21,290 nt of DNA from WS-9 sp036274595 (lineage in GTDB: Bacteria > Eisenbacteria > RBG-16-71-46 > SZUA-252), in the NCBI GenBank assembly GCA_036274595.1, contig DASUFL010000064.1, forward strand, positions 1 to 21,290, read 5' to 3'. The translations under genes and the position numbers were made by a program. Shown in pieces: positions 7,236 through 15,711 of this stretch. Positions within the stretch are counted from its first letter, which is position 1. Each line of letters begins with the position of its first letter. A model generated the notes under the pieces. It searched no databases. It saw only the letters and a list, made by a program, of their open reading frames with translations, and was not told the origin of the DNA.

Positions 7236-8114
7236 GTGGACGATGGGCGGGGTGAGCTCGTGGCGATTGCGGGGGAGGCGGTGACGCTCCTCCGGCGCGA
7301 GCTCGCGCGCGGACGGCGCAGGATCGAGCTGCCCGGGATCGACGGCGAGGCGCCGATGCCTGCCGCGCCACGGGCTGCGGCACGCGCGTCGCAACCGCCG
7401 GCGCCGGCCGCTCCCACGTCCGTCGCCTCGACGCCCGCGGCCGACGCGACCCCGCTCACGCTTCCCGGCTTCGAGCCTCCGGCGCCGCCCCCTTCCGCGC
7501 CCAAGTCCGCGGCCATGCCGGCTCCGGCGCGCCTCGCTCCGCGCTCCGATCTTCCCGGCACGCTCGCCGACGTGAAGGCGCTGGTCGACACCTGCCGGCT
7601 CTGCCCACTCTGCGAGACGCGCACGAGGACGGTCTTCTCCGACGGCACCGACCAGGCGCGGCTCATGTTCGTGGGCGAGGCACCGGGGCGCGACGAGGAT
7701 CTCCAGGGCGTTCCCTTCGTCGGCCGCGCGGGGCAGCTCCTCACGAAGATGATCGAGGCGATCCAGATGGAGCGCGCGGACGTCTACATCGCGAACGTGC
7801 TCAAGTGCCGTCCGCCCGAGAACCGCACGCCGATTCCTACCGAGGTGGAGAAGTGCCTCCCCTACCTCGAGCAGCAGATCGCGCTCGTGAAGCCCGACCT
7901 GATCGTCGCCCTCGGGCTCTCCGCCGCCCAGGGCCTCCTCGGCACCAAGGCGTCGATGGGCGCGCTCCGCGGGCGCACGTTCGAGTACAAGGGCGTGCCG
8001 CTCGTCGCGACCTACCATCCGGCGGCGCTCCTCCGGAATCCGGGCCTCAAGAAGGACGCCTGGGTGGATCTCCAGCGCGTTCGCGACATGCTGCGCGAAG
8101 GGGAGCCCGCGTGA
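7236..8114 (+). CDS. udg: Family 4 (iron-sulphur) uracil-DNA glycosylase
   Basis: It removes uracil from DNA, starting base-excision repair. The catalytic domain covers about residues 108-290. It has CRLC (C120, C123), the motif GEAPGRDEDLQGVPFVGRAG (147-166), KCRPPENRTP with C191, EKCLPYL with C207, and the HPAALLRNP motif (261-269). The four cysteines fit the 4Fe-4S ligand pattern of UDGa-type enzymes. The first 105 residues are unusual for the core family: a short helical start, then a long Pro/Ala-rich, probably disordered linker. The GTG at 7236 has GAGGGGA at 7224-7230 upstream. It sits 10 bp after coaBC, where many genomes carry priA instead. Confidence 0.93.
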   Translation: MDDGRGELVAIAGEAVTLLRRELARGRRRIELPGIDGEAPMPAAPRAAARASQPPAPAAPTSVASTPAADATPLTLPGFEPPAPPPSAPKSAAMPAPARLAPRSDLPGTLADVKALVDTCRLCPLCETRTRTVFSDGTDQARLMFVGEAPGRDEDLQGVPFVGRAGQLLTKMIEAIQMERADVYIANVLKCRPPENRTPIPTEVEKCLPYLEQQIALVKPDLIVALGLSAAQGLLGTKASMGALRGRTFEYKGVPLVATYHPAALLRNPGLKKDAWVDLQRVRDMLREGEPA

Positions 8115-8128
8115 GAGGGATCGACGAC

Positions 8129-9508
8129 ATGGCTCCGGCCGGGCTCGACGCGGCGCGCATTCCGCCCCAGGCGCTCGACGCCGAGCGCTCGGTGCTCGGC
8201 GCGATGCTCCTCTCGCGCGACGCGATCGCGACCGCGATCCAGAATCTCCAAGAAGAGGCCTTCTACAAGGACGCGCACCGGAAGATCTGGCGGGTGATCA
8301 TCGATCTCTTCGACGGCTCCACGCCGGTCGACATGGTGACGCTCGTCGAGGAGCTGAAGAAGCGCCGCGAGCTCGAGGCCGTGGGGGGCGTGACGTACCT
8401 CACGACGCTCGATCAGTTCATCGCCACACCCGCCCACGTGGAGCACTACTGCAAGGTGGTCCACGAGAAGGCGATCCTCCGCCGGCTGATCGAGGTGGGG
8501 ACCGAGATCGTGGGCGAGGCCTTCGACGGCCGCGAGGACCCGGCGCACCTCCTGGATCGCGCCGAGCAGCAGATCTTCGCGATCTCCGACGAGCGCCTCC
8601 GCACGGGCTTCCAGCCGATGCGCTCGCTCGTGCTCCAGGGCTACTCCGCGATCGAGGAGTACCGGCAGAGGAAGGTGCACGTCACCGGCGTCCCCTCGGG
8701 CTTCTACGACCTCGACGAGATGACGGCGGGATTCCAGAAGGCCGACTTCGTGGTCATCGCCGGACGCCCGTCGATGGGGAAGACGTCGTTCGCGATGAAC
8801 ATCGCCGACTACGTGGCCGTGCGCGCGCGCGGGAAGGAGCGCCAGACCGTCGCGGTCTTCAGCCTCGAAATGTCGAAGGAGTCGCTCGTGCAGCGGCTCC
8901 TATGCTCGCTCGCCAAGGTGGACATCCACAAGGTGCGCCGGGGCTACGCGAGCGCGGCCGAGTACAAGGCGCTCCAGGCCGCGGCCGCGCAGCTCCACGA
9001 AGCGCCGATCTACATCGACGACACCGCGGCGATCTCGATCCTCGAGATGCGCGCCAAGGCGCGCCGCCTCGTGTCCGAGCAGCCGCTCGGGATGATCGTC
9101 GTGGACTACCTCCAGCTCATCCGCGGCCCCAACAACGCCGAGAACCGCCAGCAGGAGATCTCGAGCATCTCGCGCTCGCTCAAGGCGCTCGCCAAGGAGC
9201 TCCAGGTGCCGGTGCTCGCCCTCTCCCAGCTCTCGCGCGCCGTCGAGACGCGGGGCGGCAACAAGCGCCCCATGCTCTCCGATCTGCGCGAGTCGGGCGC
9301 CATCGAGCAGGACGCCGACGTGGTGCTCTTCGTCTATCGCCCCGAGGTCTACGAGACCGACCCGTCCAAGATGGACGGGAAAGCGGAGATCATCATCGCG
9401 AAGCAGCGGAACGGCCCGACCGGAAGCGTGGATCTCGCGTTCCTCCGCGAGTGCACCCGGTTCGAGTCCCTCCGCGACGTTCCGGAGCCCCGACCCGAGC
9501 CCCGGTGA
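8129..9508 (+). CDS. dnaB: Replicative DNA helicase DnaB
   Basis: A 459-residue hexameric helicase that unwinds DNA at the fork. The N-terminal domain (about 8-110) begins with IPPQALDAERSVLGAML, the usual opening. The RecA-like domain has Walker A GRPSMGKTS (212-220), VFSLEMSKESLVQRLL, Walker B MIVVDYLQLI (322-331), the QQEISSISRSLKALAKEL block, LSQLSRAVETR, and the C-terminal LRESGAIEQDADVVLFVYR. No intein interrupts it. ATG 8129 is preferred because GAGAGGGA (8113-8120) lies at good spacing; a GTG at 8111 overlapping the udg stop is an alternative that adds six residues. Its stop overlaps the mlaE start by 4 bp. Confidence 0.96.
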   Translation: MAPAGLDAARIPPQALDAERSVLGAMLLSRDAIATAIQNLQEEAFYKDAHRKIWRVIIDLFDGSTPVDMVTLVEELKKRRELEAVGGVTYLTTLDQFIATPAHVEHYCKVVHEKAILRRLIEVGTEIVGEAFDGREDPAHLLDRAEQQIFAISDERLRTGFQPMRSLVLQGYSAIEEYRQRKVHVTGVPSGFYDLDEMTAGFQKADFVVIAGRPSMGKTSFAMNIADYVAVRARGKERQTVAVFSLEMSKESLVQRLLCSLAKVDIHKVRRGYASAAEYKALQAAAAQLHEAPIYIDDTAAISILEMRAKARRLVSEQPLGMIVVDYLQLIRGPNNAENRQQEISSISRSLKALAKELQVPVLALSQLSRAVETRGGNKRPMLSDLRESGAIEQDADVVLFVYRPEVYETDPSKMDGKAEIIIAKQRNGPTGSVDLAFLRECTRFESLRDVPEPRPEPR

Positions 9509-10326
9509 TCGACCCCGAGACCGCCGAGCAGGAAGACGCCGCCCTGGCCGCGGCTCCGTGGCCGCAGCGCTTCCTGTTCGCGCGGCTTCAGAACGCGGGA
9601 GAGATCTTCCTCCTCGTCGGGAGCGCGCTCCGCGAGATGCCCGCGGGCGTCCGCAAGATCGGGCTCGTCTTCGAGCAGATGGCGTCGATCGGGCTCGGCT
9701 CCATGCCGCTCACCGTCATCGTGGCGCTCTTCACCGGAGCGGTCGCCGCCGTGCAGGCGGCCTACCAGATGCGGGACTACGTGCCGATGATCTACCTCGG
9801 CACGGTCATCGGGAAATCCGTGGTGATCGAGCTCGGCCCCGTGCTCACGGCGCTCGTGGTCGGCGGACGCGTGAGCGCGGCGATCGCGGCCGAGCTCGGC
9901 TCGATGCGCGTGACCGAGCAGATCGACGCCATGGAGACGCTCGGCATCAGCCCCGTTCGCTACCTCGTGGTGCCGCGGCTCGTCGCCTCGGTCCTGATGC
10001 TCCCGGTGCTCACGATCTTCGCCGACATCCTCGCGATCTTCGGCGGGTATCTCGTGGCCGTGCTCACGCTCGACGTGAGCGGCCATACGTTCACGAGCGG
10101 GCTCAAGCTCTACTTCAAGATCCAGGACGTCTTCTCGGGACTCCTCAAGTCGGTCTTCTTCGGCGGGATCATCGCGACGATGGGGTGCTACTACGGGCTC
10201 CGCACCGAGGGGGGCGCCGAGGCGGTCGGGGATTCGACCACCCGGGCGGTGGTGGCCTCCTGCCTCCTCATCCTGATCGTCGACTACCTCCTCGCCTCCT
10301 TCCTCTTCCGGGTGCTCTTTGCCTGA
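9505..10326 (+). CDS. mlaE: MlaE/YrbE family ABC transporter permease
   Basis: An inner-membrane permease of an MCE-type phospholipid transport system, 273 residues. After a short acidic start come an amphipathic segment and about five to six membrane spans. MlaE landmarks include VALFTGAVAAVQAAYQM, the ELGPVLTALVVGGRVSAAIAAELG stretch and SMRVTEQIDAMETLGISPVRYLVVPR, the coupling helix that contacts the ATPase, then GCYYGLRTEGGAEAVGDSTTRAVV near the end. The GTG start forms a GTGA overlap with the dnaB stop, so translation is probably coupled. A role in moving glycerophospholipids between the membranes is inferred from the family; direction and substrate cannot be read from sequence. Confidence 0.94.
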   Translation: MIDPETAEQEDAALAAAPWPQRFLFARLQNAGEIFLLVGSALREMPAGVRKIGLVFEQMASIGLGSMPLTVIVALFTGAVAAVQAAYQMRDYVPMIYLGTVIGKSVVIELGPVLTALVVGGRVSAAIAAELGSMRVTEQIDAMETLGISPVRYLVVPRLVASVLMLPVLTIFADILAIFGGYLVAVLTLDVSGHTFTSGLKLYFKIQDVFSGLLKSVFFGGIIATMGCYYGLRTEGGAEAVGDSTTRAVVASCLLILIVDYLLASFLFRVLFA

Positions 10327-11077
10327 CAACGCGATCGAGTTCCAGGGGGTCTGGAAGCGACTCGGGACGAAAGTTGTGCTCCGGGGTGTCGATCTATCCG
10401 TTTCGAGGGGAGAGTGCCTGGTCGTGATCGGGCGGAGCGGGAGCGGGAAGTCGGTCCTGCTCAAGCACGTGGTCGGCCTTCTCCAACCGGACCGGGGGAC
10501 CGTGCGGGTGAACGGCATCGATGTTTCCAAGCTGGACGAAGGGGAGCTGCTCGCCTTGCGCGAGGAGATGGGGATGCTCTTCCAGGCAGGCGCCCTGTTC
10601 GACTCCATGCTGGTGGGGGAGAACGTCGGCCTCGCGCTGCGCGAGCACACACCGCTCCCGGAGCGCCAGATCGAGGAGGTCGTGGCCGAGAAGCTCGCGC
10701 TGGTCGGGCTCGCGGGGACCGAAGGGCAGAGGCCGTCGTCCCTGTCGGGAGGCATGAAGAAGCGCGCCGCGCTCGCGCGGGCGCTGGCGATGAATCCGAA
10801 GATCATGCTCTACGACGAGCCGACGACCGGGCTCGACCCGATCACGGCGGATGTCATCAACCGGCTGATCCGGAGGCTCCAAGAGAGGCTCGGGATGACC
10901 TCGATCGCGGTCACCCACGACATGAAGAGCGCGTATCATATCGCCGACCGCATCGCGATGCTCCACGAGGGACGCATCCATGCGATCGGGACGCCGGATG
11001 AGATCCAGGCGACACGGGATCCGATCCTCCGTCAATTCATCGAGGGGAGCTCGGACGGGCCCCTCCTCCCCACGTAG
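10319..11077 (+). CDS. mlaF: MlaF-type ABC transporter ATPase
   Basis: A 252-residue ATPase powering the MlaE permease. It has Walker A GRSGSGKS (38-45), a Q-loop FQAGALFDSMLVGENVG typical of the MlaF branch, signature LSGGM (142-146), Walker B IMLYDE (162-167), D-loop TTGLDP and the switch His200 in VTHDM. The ending DPILRQFIEG is also usual for MlaF. The start is a TTG at 10319, overlapping mlaE by 8 bp. No ATG or GTG is available upstream in frame, and the next in-frame GTG would remove the first strand. Confidence 0.94.
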   Translation: MPDNAIEFQGVWKRLGTKVVLRGVDLSVSRGECLVVIGRSGSGKSVLLKHVVGLLQPDRGTVRVNGIDVSKLDEGELLALREEMGMLFQAGALFDSMLVGENVGLALREHTPLPERQIEEVVAEKLALVGLAGTEGQRPSSLSGGMKKRAALARALAMNPKIMLYDEPTTGLDPITADVINRLIRRLQERLGMTSIAVTHDMKSAYHIADRIAMLHEGRIHAIGTPDEIQATRDPILRQFIEGSSDGPLLPT

Positions 11078-11088
11078 AAGGATCACGG

Positions 11089-11988
11089 ATGAACCGAACG
11101 TCACGCCGGGCCGCGATTCAAGTCGGAGTCGCGGGACTCCTTTCGATCCTGCTCCTGTTCATCGGCATCGCCTGGATCAAGGAGTACCGGGTCGGCAAGC
11201 GGAAGAGCTACTACACCGCCCGCTTCGAGGAGGTGGGGAACTTGGGCGAGGGCGATCCCGTCTCCGTGCGCGGCGTGCGCAAGGGGGCGGTGACCGACAT
11301 CGTGCTCGAGGACCAGGGCGTGCGCGTGGAGTTCGAGGTCGACAAGGGCGTCACGCTCCATCCCGACGCGCAGCTCCGGGTGGCCAACATCGGGTTCATG
11401 GGGGAGAAGTTCCTCGCGCTCGATCCCGGCCAGGCGCCCGGACGCTACGACGGGCGGAAGCCGATCCCGGGCCGCTTCCAGTCGGGCGTGCCCGAAGTCA
11501 TCAGCGGCGCGGGGGACCTCCTCATCGAGACGACCGAGCTCTCGTCGCGCCTCAATCTCATGCTCGACGCGATCGATCCGGCCACGGTCGAGCGCGCCTC
11601 GAAGAACTTCGAGAAGGCGAGCGAGGGGCTGAACCAGACCCTGAGCCAGAACCAAGGCGACCTCCGGCAGGCGATCGTGGACTTCCGCGCGGCCGCGCAC
11701 GACCTCCGCGCCATCGCCGCGGCCAACGGGGGCCAGGTGTCGTCGTCGGTGAAGGACTTCGGGGAGGCGTCTCGGAAGCTCTCCCACCTCTCGGACCAGC
11801 TCTCGGCCACCGCGGTCTCGCTGGACCGCGTGGTGACGCGCCTCGACAAGGGGGAGGGAGCGCTCGGCAAGGCGATCTCCGACTCCACGCTCTACGTCGA
11901 CCTGAAGGAGACGCTCCGGAACACGAACCAGCTCGTGAAGGACATCCAGAAGAACCCGAAGAAGTACATCAATCTGAGCGTCTTCTAA
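11089..11988 (+). CDS. mlaD: MlaD/MCE domain substrate-binding protein
   Basis: A 299-residue protein. One N-terminal membrane anchor lies at about 10-30. The MCE domain follows (about 38-115), with YYTARFEEVGNLGEGDPVSVRGV and ANIGFMGEKFLAL. A long helical region (140-290) carries the LDKGEGALGKAISD block and the closing NPKKYINLSVF typical of this subfamily. MCE proteins form hexameric rings in the periplasm that bind lipid tails, and the helical part may form a needle or tube. AAGGATC lies before the ATG. It completes an mlaE-mlaF-mlaD operon; no MlaB or MlaC homologue is present in the window. Confidence 0.93.
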   Translation: MNRTSRRAAIQVGVAGLLSILLLFIGIAWIKEYRVGKRKSYYTARFEEVGNLGEGDPVSVRGVRKGAVTDIVLEDQGVRVEFEVDKGVTLHPDAQLRVANIGFMGEKFLALDPGQAPGRYDGRKPIPGRFQSGVPEVISGAGDLLIETTELSSRLNLMLDAIDPATVERASKNFEKASEGLNQTLSQNQGDLRQAIVDFRAAAHDLRAIAAANGGQVSSSVKDFGEASRKLSHLSDQLSATAVSLDRVVTRLDKGEGALGKAISDSTLYVDLKETLRNTNQLVKDIQKNPKKYINLSVF

Positions 11989-12019
11989 GAACACCCCTCT
12001 TCGTCCTAGACTCACCCCC

Positions 12020-13426
12020 ATGACGCCCAGGAAGGCTGCCCCAGCGCGCGAGGCGAAGACCGTCTTCTTCTGCGCCGAGTGCGGCAACGAGAGCCCGAAG
12101 TGGTTCGGGCGCTGCCCGCACTGCGACGCGTGGAACAGCGCGCGCGAAGGTCCGGGGCGGCGCGAGGCCGCACCCGCGCGCCGCTCCAACTACGCGTCGT
12201 CCGACGCCGCGTCGGCTCCGGTCAAGCTCGACGAGATCGACTCGGGCGCCGAGGCGCGCTGGGTGAGCGGCATCGGCGAGCTGGACCGAGTGCTCGGCGG
12301 AGGGCTCGTGCCCGGCTCGCTCGTCCTGATCGGCGGCGACCCAGGCATCGGGAAATCCACCCTCGCGCTCCAGCTCGCGGCCGCGCTCGGACGCGCCGAA
12401 CGGTCGGTGCTCTACGTCTCGGGCGAGGAGTCGCCGCGCCAGGTGAAGCTCCGCGCCGAGCGGCTCGCGTTGCGCGGCGGTCTCGACCGGCTCTGGATGC
12501 AGTCCGAGATCGACCTGGAACGGATCCTCGAGGAGGTCGCTCGTCTCAGCCCGTCGCTCCTCGTCGTCGACTCCATCCAGACCCTCTACCTGGGCTCGCT
12601 CGACGCGGCCCCGGGGAGCGTGTCCCAGGTGCGCGAGTGCGGACTCAGGCTCCTCAGGCTCGCGAAGGAGCGGGGCCTTCCGGTTCTCCTGATCGGCCAC
12701 GTCACGAAGGACGGCTCGGTCGCGGGGCCCCGCACGCTCGAGCACATGGTGGACGCGGTCCTCTATCTCGAAGGGGAGCGTCACCACGAGTACCGGATCC
12801 TGGGCGCCGCGAAGAACCGCTTCGGCTCCACGCACGAGATCGGCGTCTTCACGATGCAGGGAGACGGGCTCGCCGAGGTCGAGAATCCCTCCGAGCGCCT
12901 GCTCAAGGACAGGGGCGAGTCGGTCCCGGGCTCGGCGGTGGTCGCCACCATCGAGGGATCGCGTCCGCTTCTCGTCGAGGTGCAGGCGCTCGTCGCTCCC
13001 ACCCACTTCGCGAACCCGCAGCGCGTGGCGCAGGGCATCGACGCGCGCCGGCTCGCGGTGGTGATCGCGGTGCTCGAGAAGCGGGCGGGGCTCTCGCTCG
13101 CGGGGGCGGACGTGTTCGTCAATGTCGCGGGCGGGATCCGGCTCGAGGAGCCGGCCGCCGATCTCGGGCTCGCGCTCGCGCTCGCGTCGAGCTTCCGCGA
13201 CCGCCCGCTCCGTCCCGATCTCGTCGCGATCGGCGAGGTGGGCCTGGGCGGCGAGCTCCGCCCCGTGCCTCAGCTCGAGCGAAGGCTCGCGGAGGCGAGG
13301 CGGCTCGGATTCCGCGCCGCCATCGTCCCGAAGCGCTCCGCGCCGGAGGGCGTGACGGGCGCGCTCGGGGCCGCGAGCCTCCACGAAGCGATCGGACGGG
13401 TGCTCGACCCGGACCACGGCCGGTGA
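12020..13426 (+). CDS. radA: DNA repair protein RadA (Sms)
   Basis: A 468-residue RecA-like branch-migration helicase for recombination. It has an N-terminal zinc finger (C18, C21, C32, C35), Walker A GGDPGIGKST (105-114), the LYVSGEES block, Walker B LLVVDSIQT (180-188), the RadA-specific KNRFG motif (265-269), and a C-terminal Lon-protease-like domain ending with the GEVGLGGELRPV block. Length is standard. No Shine-Dalgarno precedes the ATG. TAGACT at 12007-12012 ends 7 bp before it and could be a -10 of a leaderless transcript, though no -35 is evident. Otherwise it is read through from mlaD, 31 bp upstream. Confidence 0.96.
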   Translation: MTPRKAAPAREAKTVFFCAECGNESPKWFGRCPHCDAWNSAREGPGRREAAPARRSNYASSDAASAPVKLDEIDSGAEARWVSGIGELDRVLGGGLVPGSLVLIGGDPGIGKSTLALQLAAALGRAERSVLYVSGEESPRQVKLRAERLALRGGLDRLWMQSEIDLERILEEVARLSPSLLVVDSIQTLYLGSLDAAPGSVSQVRECGLRLLRLAKERGLPVLLIGHVTKDGSVAGPRTLEHMVDAVLYLEGERHHEYRILGAAKNRFGSTHEIGVFTMQGDGLAEVENPSERLLKDRGESVPGSAVVATIEGSRPLLVEVQALVAPTHFANPQRVAQGIDARRLAVVIAVLEKRAGLSLAGADVFVNVAGGIRLEEPAADLGLALALASSFRDRPLRPDLVAIGEVGLGGELRPVPQLERRLAEARRLGFRAAIVPKRSAPEGVTGALGAASLHEAIGRVLDPDHGR

Positions 13427-14133
13427 GCGTCACCTCTCGCCGCGACCTCGCCGTGGTCCTTGCGGGGGCGGGCGACGGAGTGCGGATGGGAGGGCGCGGG
13501 CCGAAGCTCCTCCTGCCCATAGCCGGCAAGACGCTCCTCGAGCGCGTGGCCTCGATCTTCCTCGCGCATCCCTCCGTGGGGGAGCTGATCGCGGTCGTCC
13601 CCGAAGCGCTCCTCGATCCGGCGCGGCGGGCGTTGAGCGCGCTCCCGGCGCCTTCGGACATTCGCCGCGAGGTCACGCCCGGAGGGGCGACCCGGCGCGA
13701 GTCGGTGGGACGAGGGATTCAGGCGCTCACGCTCGGACTTCCCTACGTCGCGGTGCACGACGTCGCCCGCGCGCTCATCGAGGAGCGCTTGATCACGCGC
13801 GTGCTCGAGACCGCGCGGCTCACGGGAGCCGCGATCCCCGCCGTGCCCTTGCGGGACACGGTGGCGGAGGTGGACGCGGGGCGCGTGGTGCGGACGCTCG
13901 ATCGCGCGCGGCTCTTCGGCGTGCAGACGCCCCAGATCTTCGCCGATGCTATACTGCGCCGCGCGCACGCGTCCGCCGAGGCCGAGGGGCGGGACGCGAC
14001 CGACGACGCCTCGCTGCTCGAAGCGTCCGGGGCCAAGGTCGCGGTCGTCCCCGGAGACCCGATGAACCTCAAGCTGACCGAGCCGTCCGACCTCGCGATG
14101 TTCGAGTTCCTCCTCCGTCGCGGATCGCCGTGA
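13423..14133 (+). CDS. ispD: 2-C-methyl-D-erythritol 4-phosphate cytidylyltransferase
   Basis: The third step of the MEP isoprenoid pathway, joining CTP and MEP. A 236-residue protein with the nucleotide-binding start VVLAGAGDGVRMGGRGPKLLLPIAGK, then TPGGATRRESVGRGIQAL, VAVHDVARALI, RLFGVQTPQIF, ATDDASLLE and NLKLTEPSDLAMFE. The start is a GTG at 13423 that overlaps the radA TGA (GTGA). No separate Shine-Dalgarno is seen, which fits coupling to radA. Its partner ispF follows with the same type of overlap, the common ispD-ispF pairing. Confidence 0.95.
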   Translation: MSVTSRRDLAVVLAGAGDGVRMGGRGPKLLLPIAGKTLLERVASIFLAHPSVGELIAVVPEALLDPARRALSALPAPSDIRREVTPGGATRRESVGRGIQALTLGLPYVAVHDVARALIEERLITRVLETARLTGAAIPAVPLRDTVAEVDAGRVVRTLDRARLFGVQTPQIFADAILRRAHASAEAEGRDATDDASLLEASGAKVAVVPGDPMNLKLTEPSDLAMFEFLLRRGSP

Positions 14134-14624
14134 CGTCCGGGACCACGCTTCGGGTCGGCATCGGTTACGACGTGCACCGGATCGAGCGCGGACTCCCGCT
14201 CACGCTGGGCGGCGTGGCGATCGCGCACGACAAGGGCCCGCGCGCGCATTCCGACGGCGACGTGCTCGCGCACGCGATCGGCGACGCGCTCCTGGGCGCG
14301 GCCGGGCTGGGCGATCTGGGAGCGCACTTTCCCGACTCGGATCCAGAGTGGCGCGGCGCCTCGAGCCTCCGTCTCCTCGAGACGATCGCGGAGCGGCTGC
14401 GCGAGCGCGGATTCGCGATCGTGAACGTGGATGTGTCCCTGGCCGCGGAGGCTCCGCGCATCGCCCCGCACGTCGCGGCGATGCGCGTGGCGCTCGGCCT
14501 AGCGCTCGGAATCGGAGAAGGACGCGTGTCGGTGAAGGCCACGACCAACGAAGGACTCGGAGCACTGGGACGTGAGGAAGGGATCGCCGCGTGGGCGGTC
14601 GCGCTCCTGGAAGGGCGCGAGTGA
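14130..14624 (+). CDS. ispF: 2-C-methyl-D-erythritol 2,4-cyclodiphosphate synthase
   Basis: It cyclises CDP-ME 2-phosphate with loss of CMP in the MEP pathway. A 164-residue protein, normal length. The metal ligands are D14 and H16 in GIGYDVHRIERG and H48 in VLAHAIGDALLGA. AHSDGDV, LGDLGAHFPDSDP and KATTNEGLG are further family blocks. The GTG start overlaps the ispD stop (GTGA), implying coupled translation. Several residues usually Ile/Leu or Ala are changed (for example GPRAHSDGD), but no catalytic residue is lost. Confidence 0.96.
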   Translation: MTSGTTLRVGIGYDVHRIERGLPLTLGGVAIAHDKGPRAHSDGDVLAHAIGDALLGAAGLGDLGAHFPDSDPEWRGASSLRLLETIAERLRERGFAIVNVDVSLAAEAPRIAPHVAAMRVALGLALGIGEGRVSVKATTNEGLGALGREEGIAAWAVALLEGRE

Positions 14625-14637
14625 TCGTGGAGGGAGC

Positions 14638-15681
14638 ATGAAGATCGTCGTTCTCCTGGGCGGCAACACGTCGGAACGGGAAGTCTCCCTTCGCACCGGC
14701 GCGGGCGTGGCCCGCGCGCTCAAAACGCTCGGCCACGACGTGGCGCTCCTCGACACCGGTACGGGACAGTTCCTCAAGGACCCGGACCACGCCATGGCGC
14801 TCGGCGCGGGCCCGGCGCCGCTCCACGCCGCGGGCGGATTGCCCGCGCGGCGGGGCGAGCAGGGGCTCGACGTCTACGTGCGCTCCATCCCGCGCACGGC
14901 CGATCTCGTCTTCATCGCGCTCCACGGCGGCGCGGGCGAGAACGGCACGCTCCAGGCGCTCCTCGATCTCGCGGGCATTCCCTACACGGGCTCCGGCGTC
15001 CTCTCGTCAGCCCTCGCGATGGACAAGGTGATGTCGAAGCGGATCTTCAAGGTCGAGGGCATCCCGACCCCCGAGTGGGTCGAGCGCTGGGCCCCCGAAG
15101 ACCCGGCGACCGCGTGGAATCCGGAGATCACGGCCGAGGAGATCGCGCGGCTCCAGGGCTTCCCGCTCATCGTGAAGCCGAACGAGGAGGGCTCGAGCGT
15201 CGGGATCACCGTCGTGAAGAGCGCGGCGGAGCTGAAGCCCGCGATGGAGGAAGCGCGCCGCTACGGACGTCTCGTCCTGGTCGAGCAGTTCATCGACGGG
15301 CGCGAGCTGACGGTCGGCGTGATCGGCCAGCGGGCGCTTCCCGTGGTCGAGATCATTCCCACCGCCGGCTGGTACGACTACGAGCACAAGTACACGTCGG
15401 GCGCGAGCCGCTACGAATGCCCGGCCTCGCTCCCGCCCGAGGTGGCCGAGGAGCTCTTCGCGCTCAGCCTCCGCGCGTGCCGCGCACTCCGCACGAGCGG
15501 CGTCGCGCGCGTCGACTTCCGGCTCGGGAAGGAGGGCGTGGCCCACTGCCTCGAAGTGAACACGGTGCCCGGGCTCACCGAGCTGAGCCTCGTGCCCAAG
15601 GCGGCGCAGGCCGCGGGACTGAGCTACGAGGACCTGGTCAAGGCGATCGTGGAGTCCACGCCGGTCCGCGCGGCGCGCTGA
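14638..15681 (+). CDS. ddl: D-alanine--D-alanine ligase
   Basis: It makes the D-Ala-D-Ala dipeptide for peptidoglycan in the cytoplasm. A 347-residue ATP-grasp enzyme with VVLLGGNTSEREVSLRTG, FIALHGGAGENGTLQALL, IPYTGSGVLSSALAMDK, PLIVKPNEEGSSVGI, VEQFIDGRELTVGVIG, YDYEHKYTSGASRYECPA and EVNTVPGLTELSLVPKAA. ATG 14638 was chosen because GGAGGGA lies just upstream and the first strand begins at once; a longer in-frame extension overlaps ispF. It stands apart from the mur genes with which ddl is often linked. D-Ala-D-Lac specificity is not suggested by anything I can see, but I cannot exclude it. Confidence 0.95.
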   Translation: MKIVVLLGGNTSEREVSLRTGAGVARALKTLGHDVALLDTGTGQFLKDPDHAMALGAGPAPLHAAGGLPARRGEQGLDVYVRSIPRTADLVFIALHGGAGENGTLQALLDLAGIPYTGSGVLSSALAMDKVMSKRIFKVEGIPTPEWVERWAPEDPATAWNPEITAEEIARLQGFPLIVKPNEEGSSVGITVVKSAAELKPAMEEARRYGRLVLVEQFIDGRELTVGVIGQRALPVVEIIPTAGWYDYEHKYTSGASRYECPASLPPEVAEELFALSLRACRALRTSGVARVDFRLGKEGVAHCLEVNTVPGLTELSLVPKAAQAAGLSYEDLVKAIVESTPVRAAR

Positions 15682-15711
15682 GGTCGCGATGACCGGAGCC
15701 TGGAGAGCTTC

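Noticed and set aside
7805..8128. Upstream extension of the dnaB frame into udg
   Set aside because: Low-complexity Arg/Ala-rich shadow translation; ATG 8129 has a good ribosome site and matches the family start.
13947..13952. TATACT as an internal promoter for ispF
   Set aside because: It lies inside ispD and has no convincing -35 at proper spacing; GTGA coupling already explains ispF expression.
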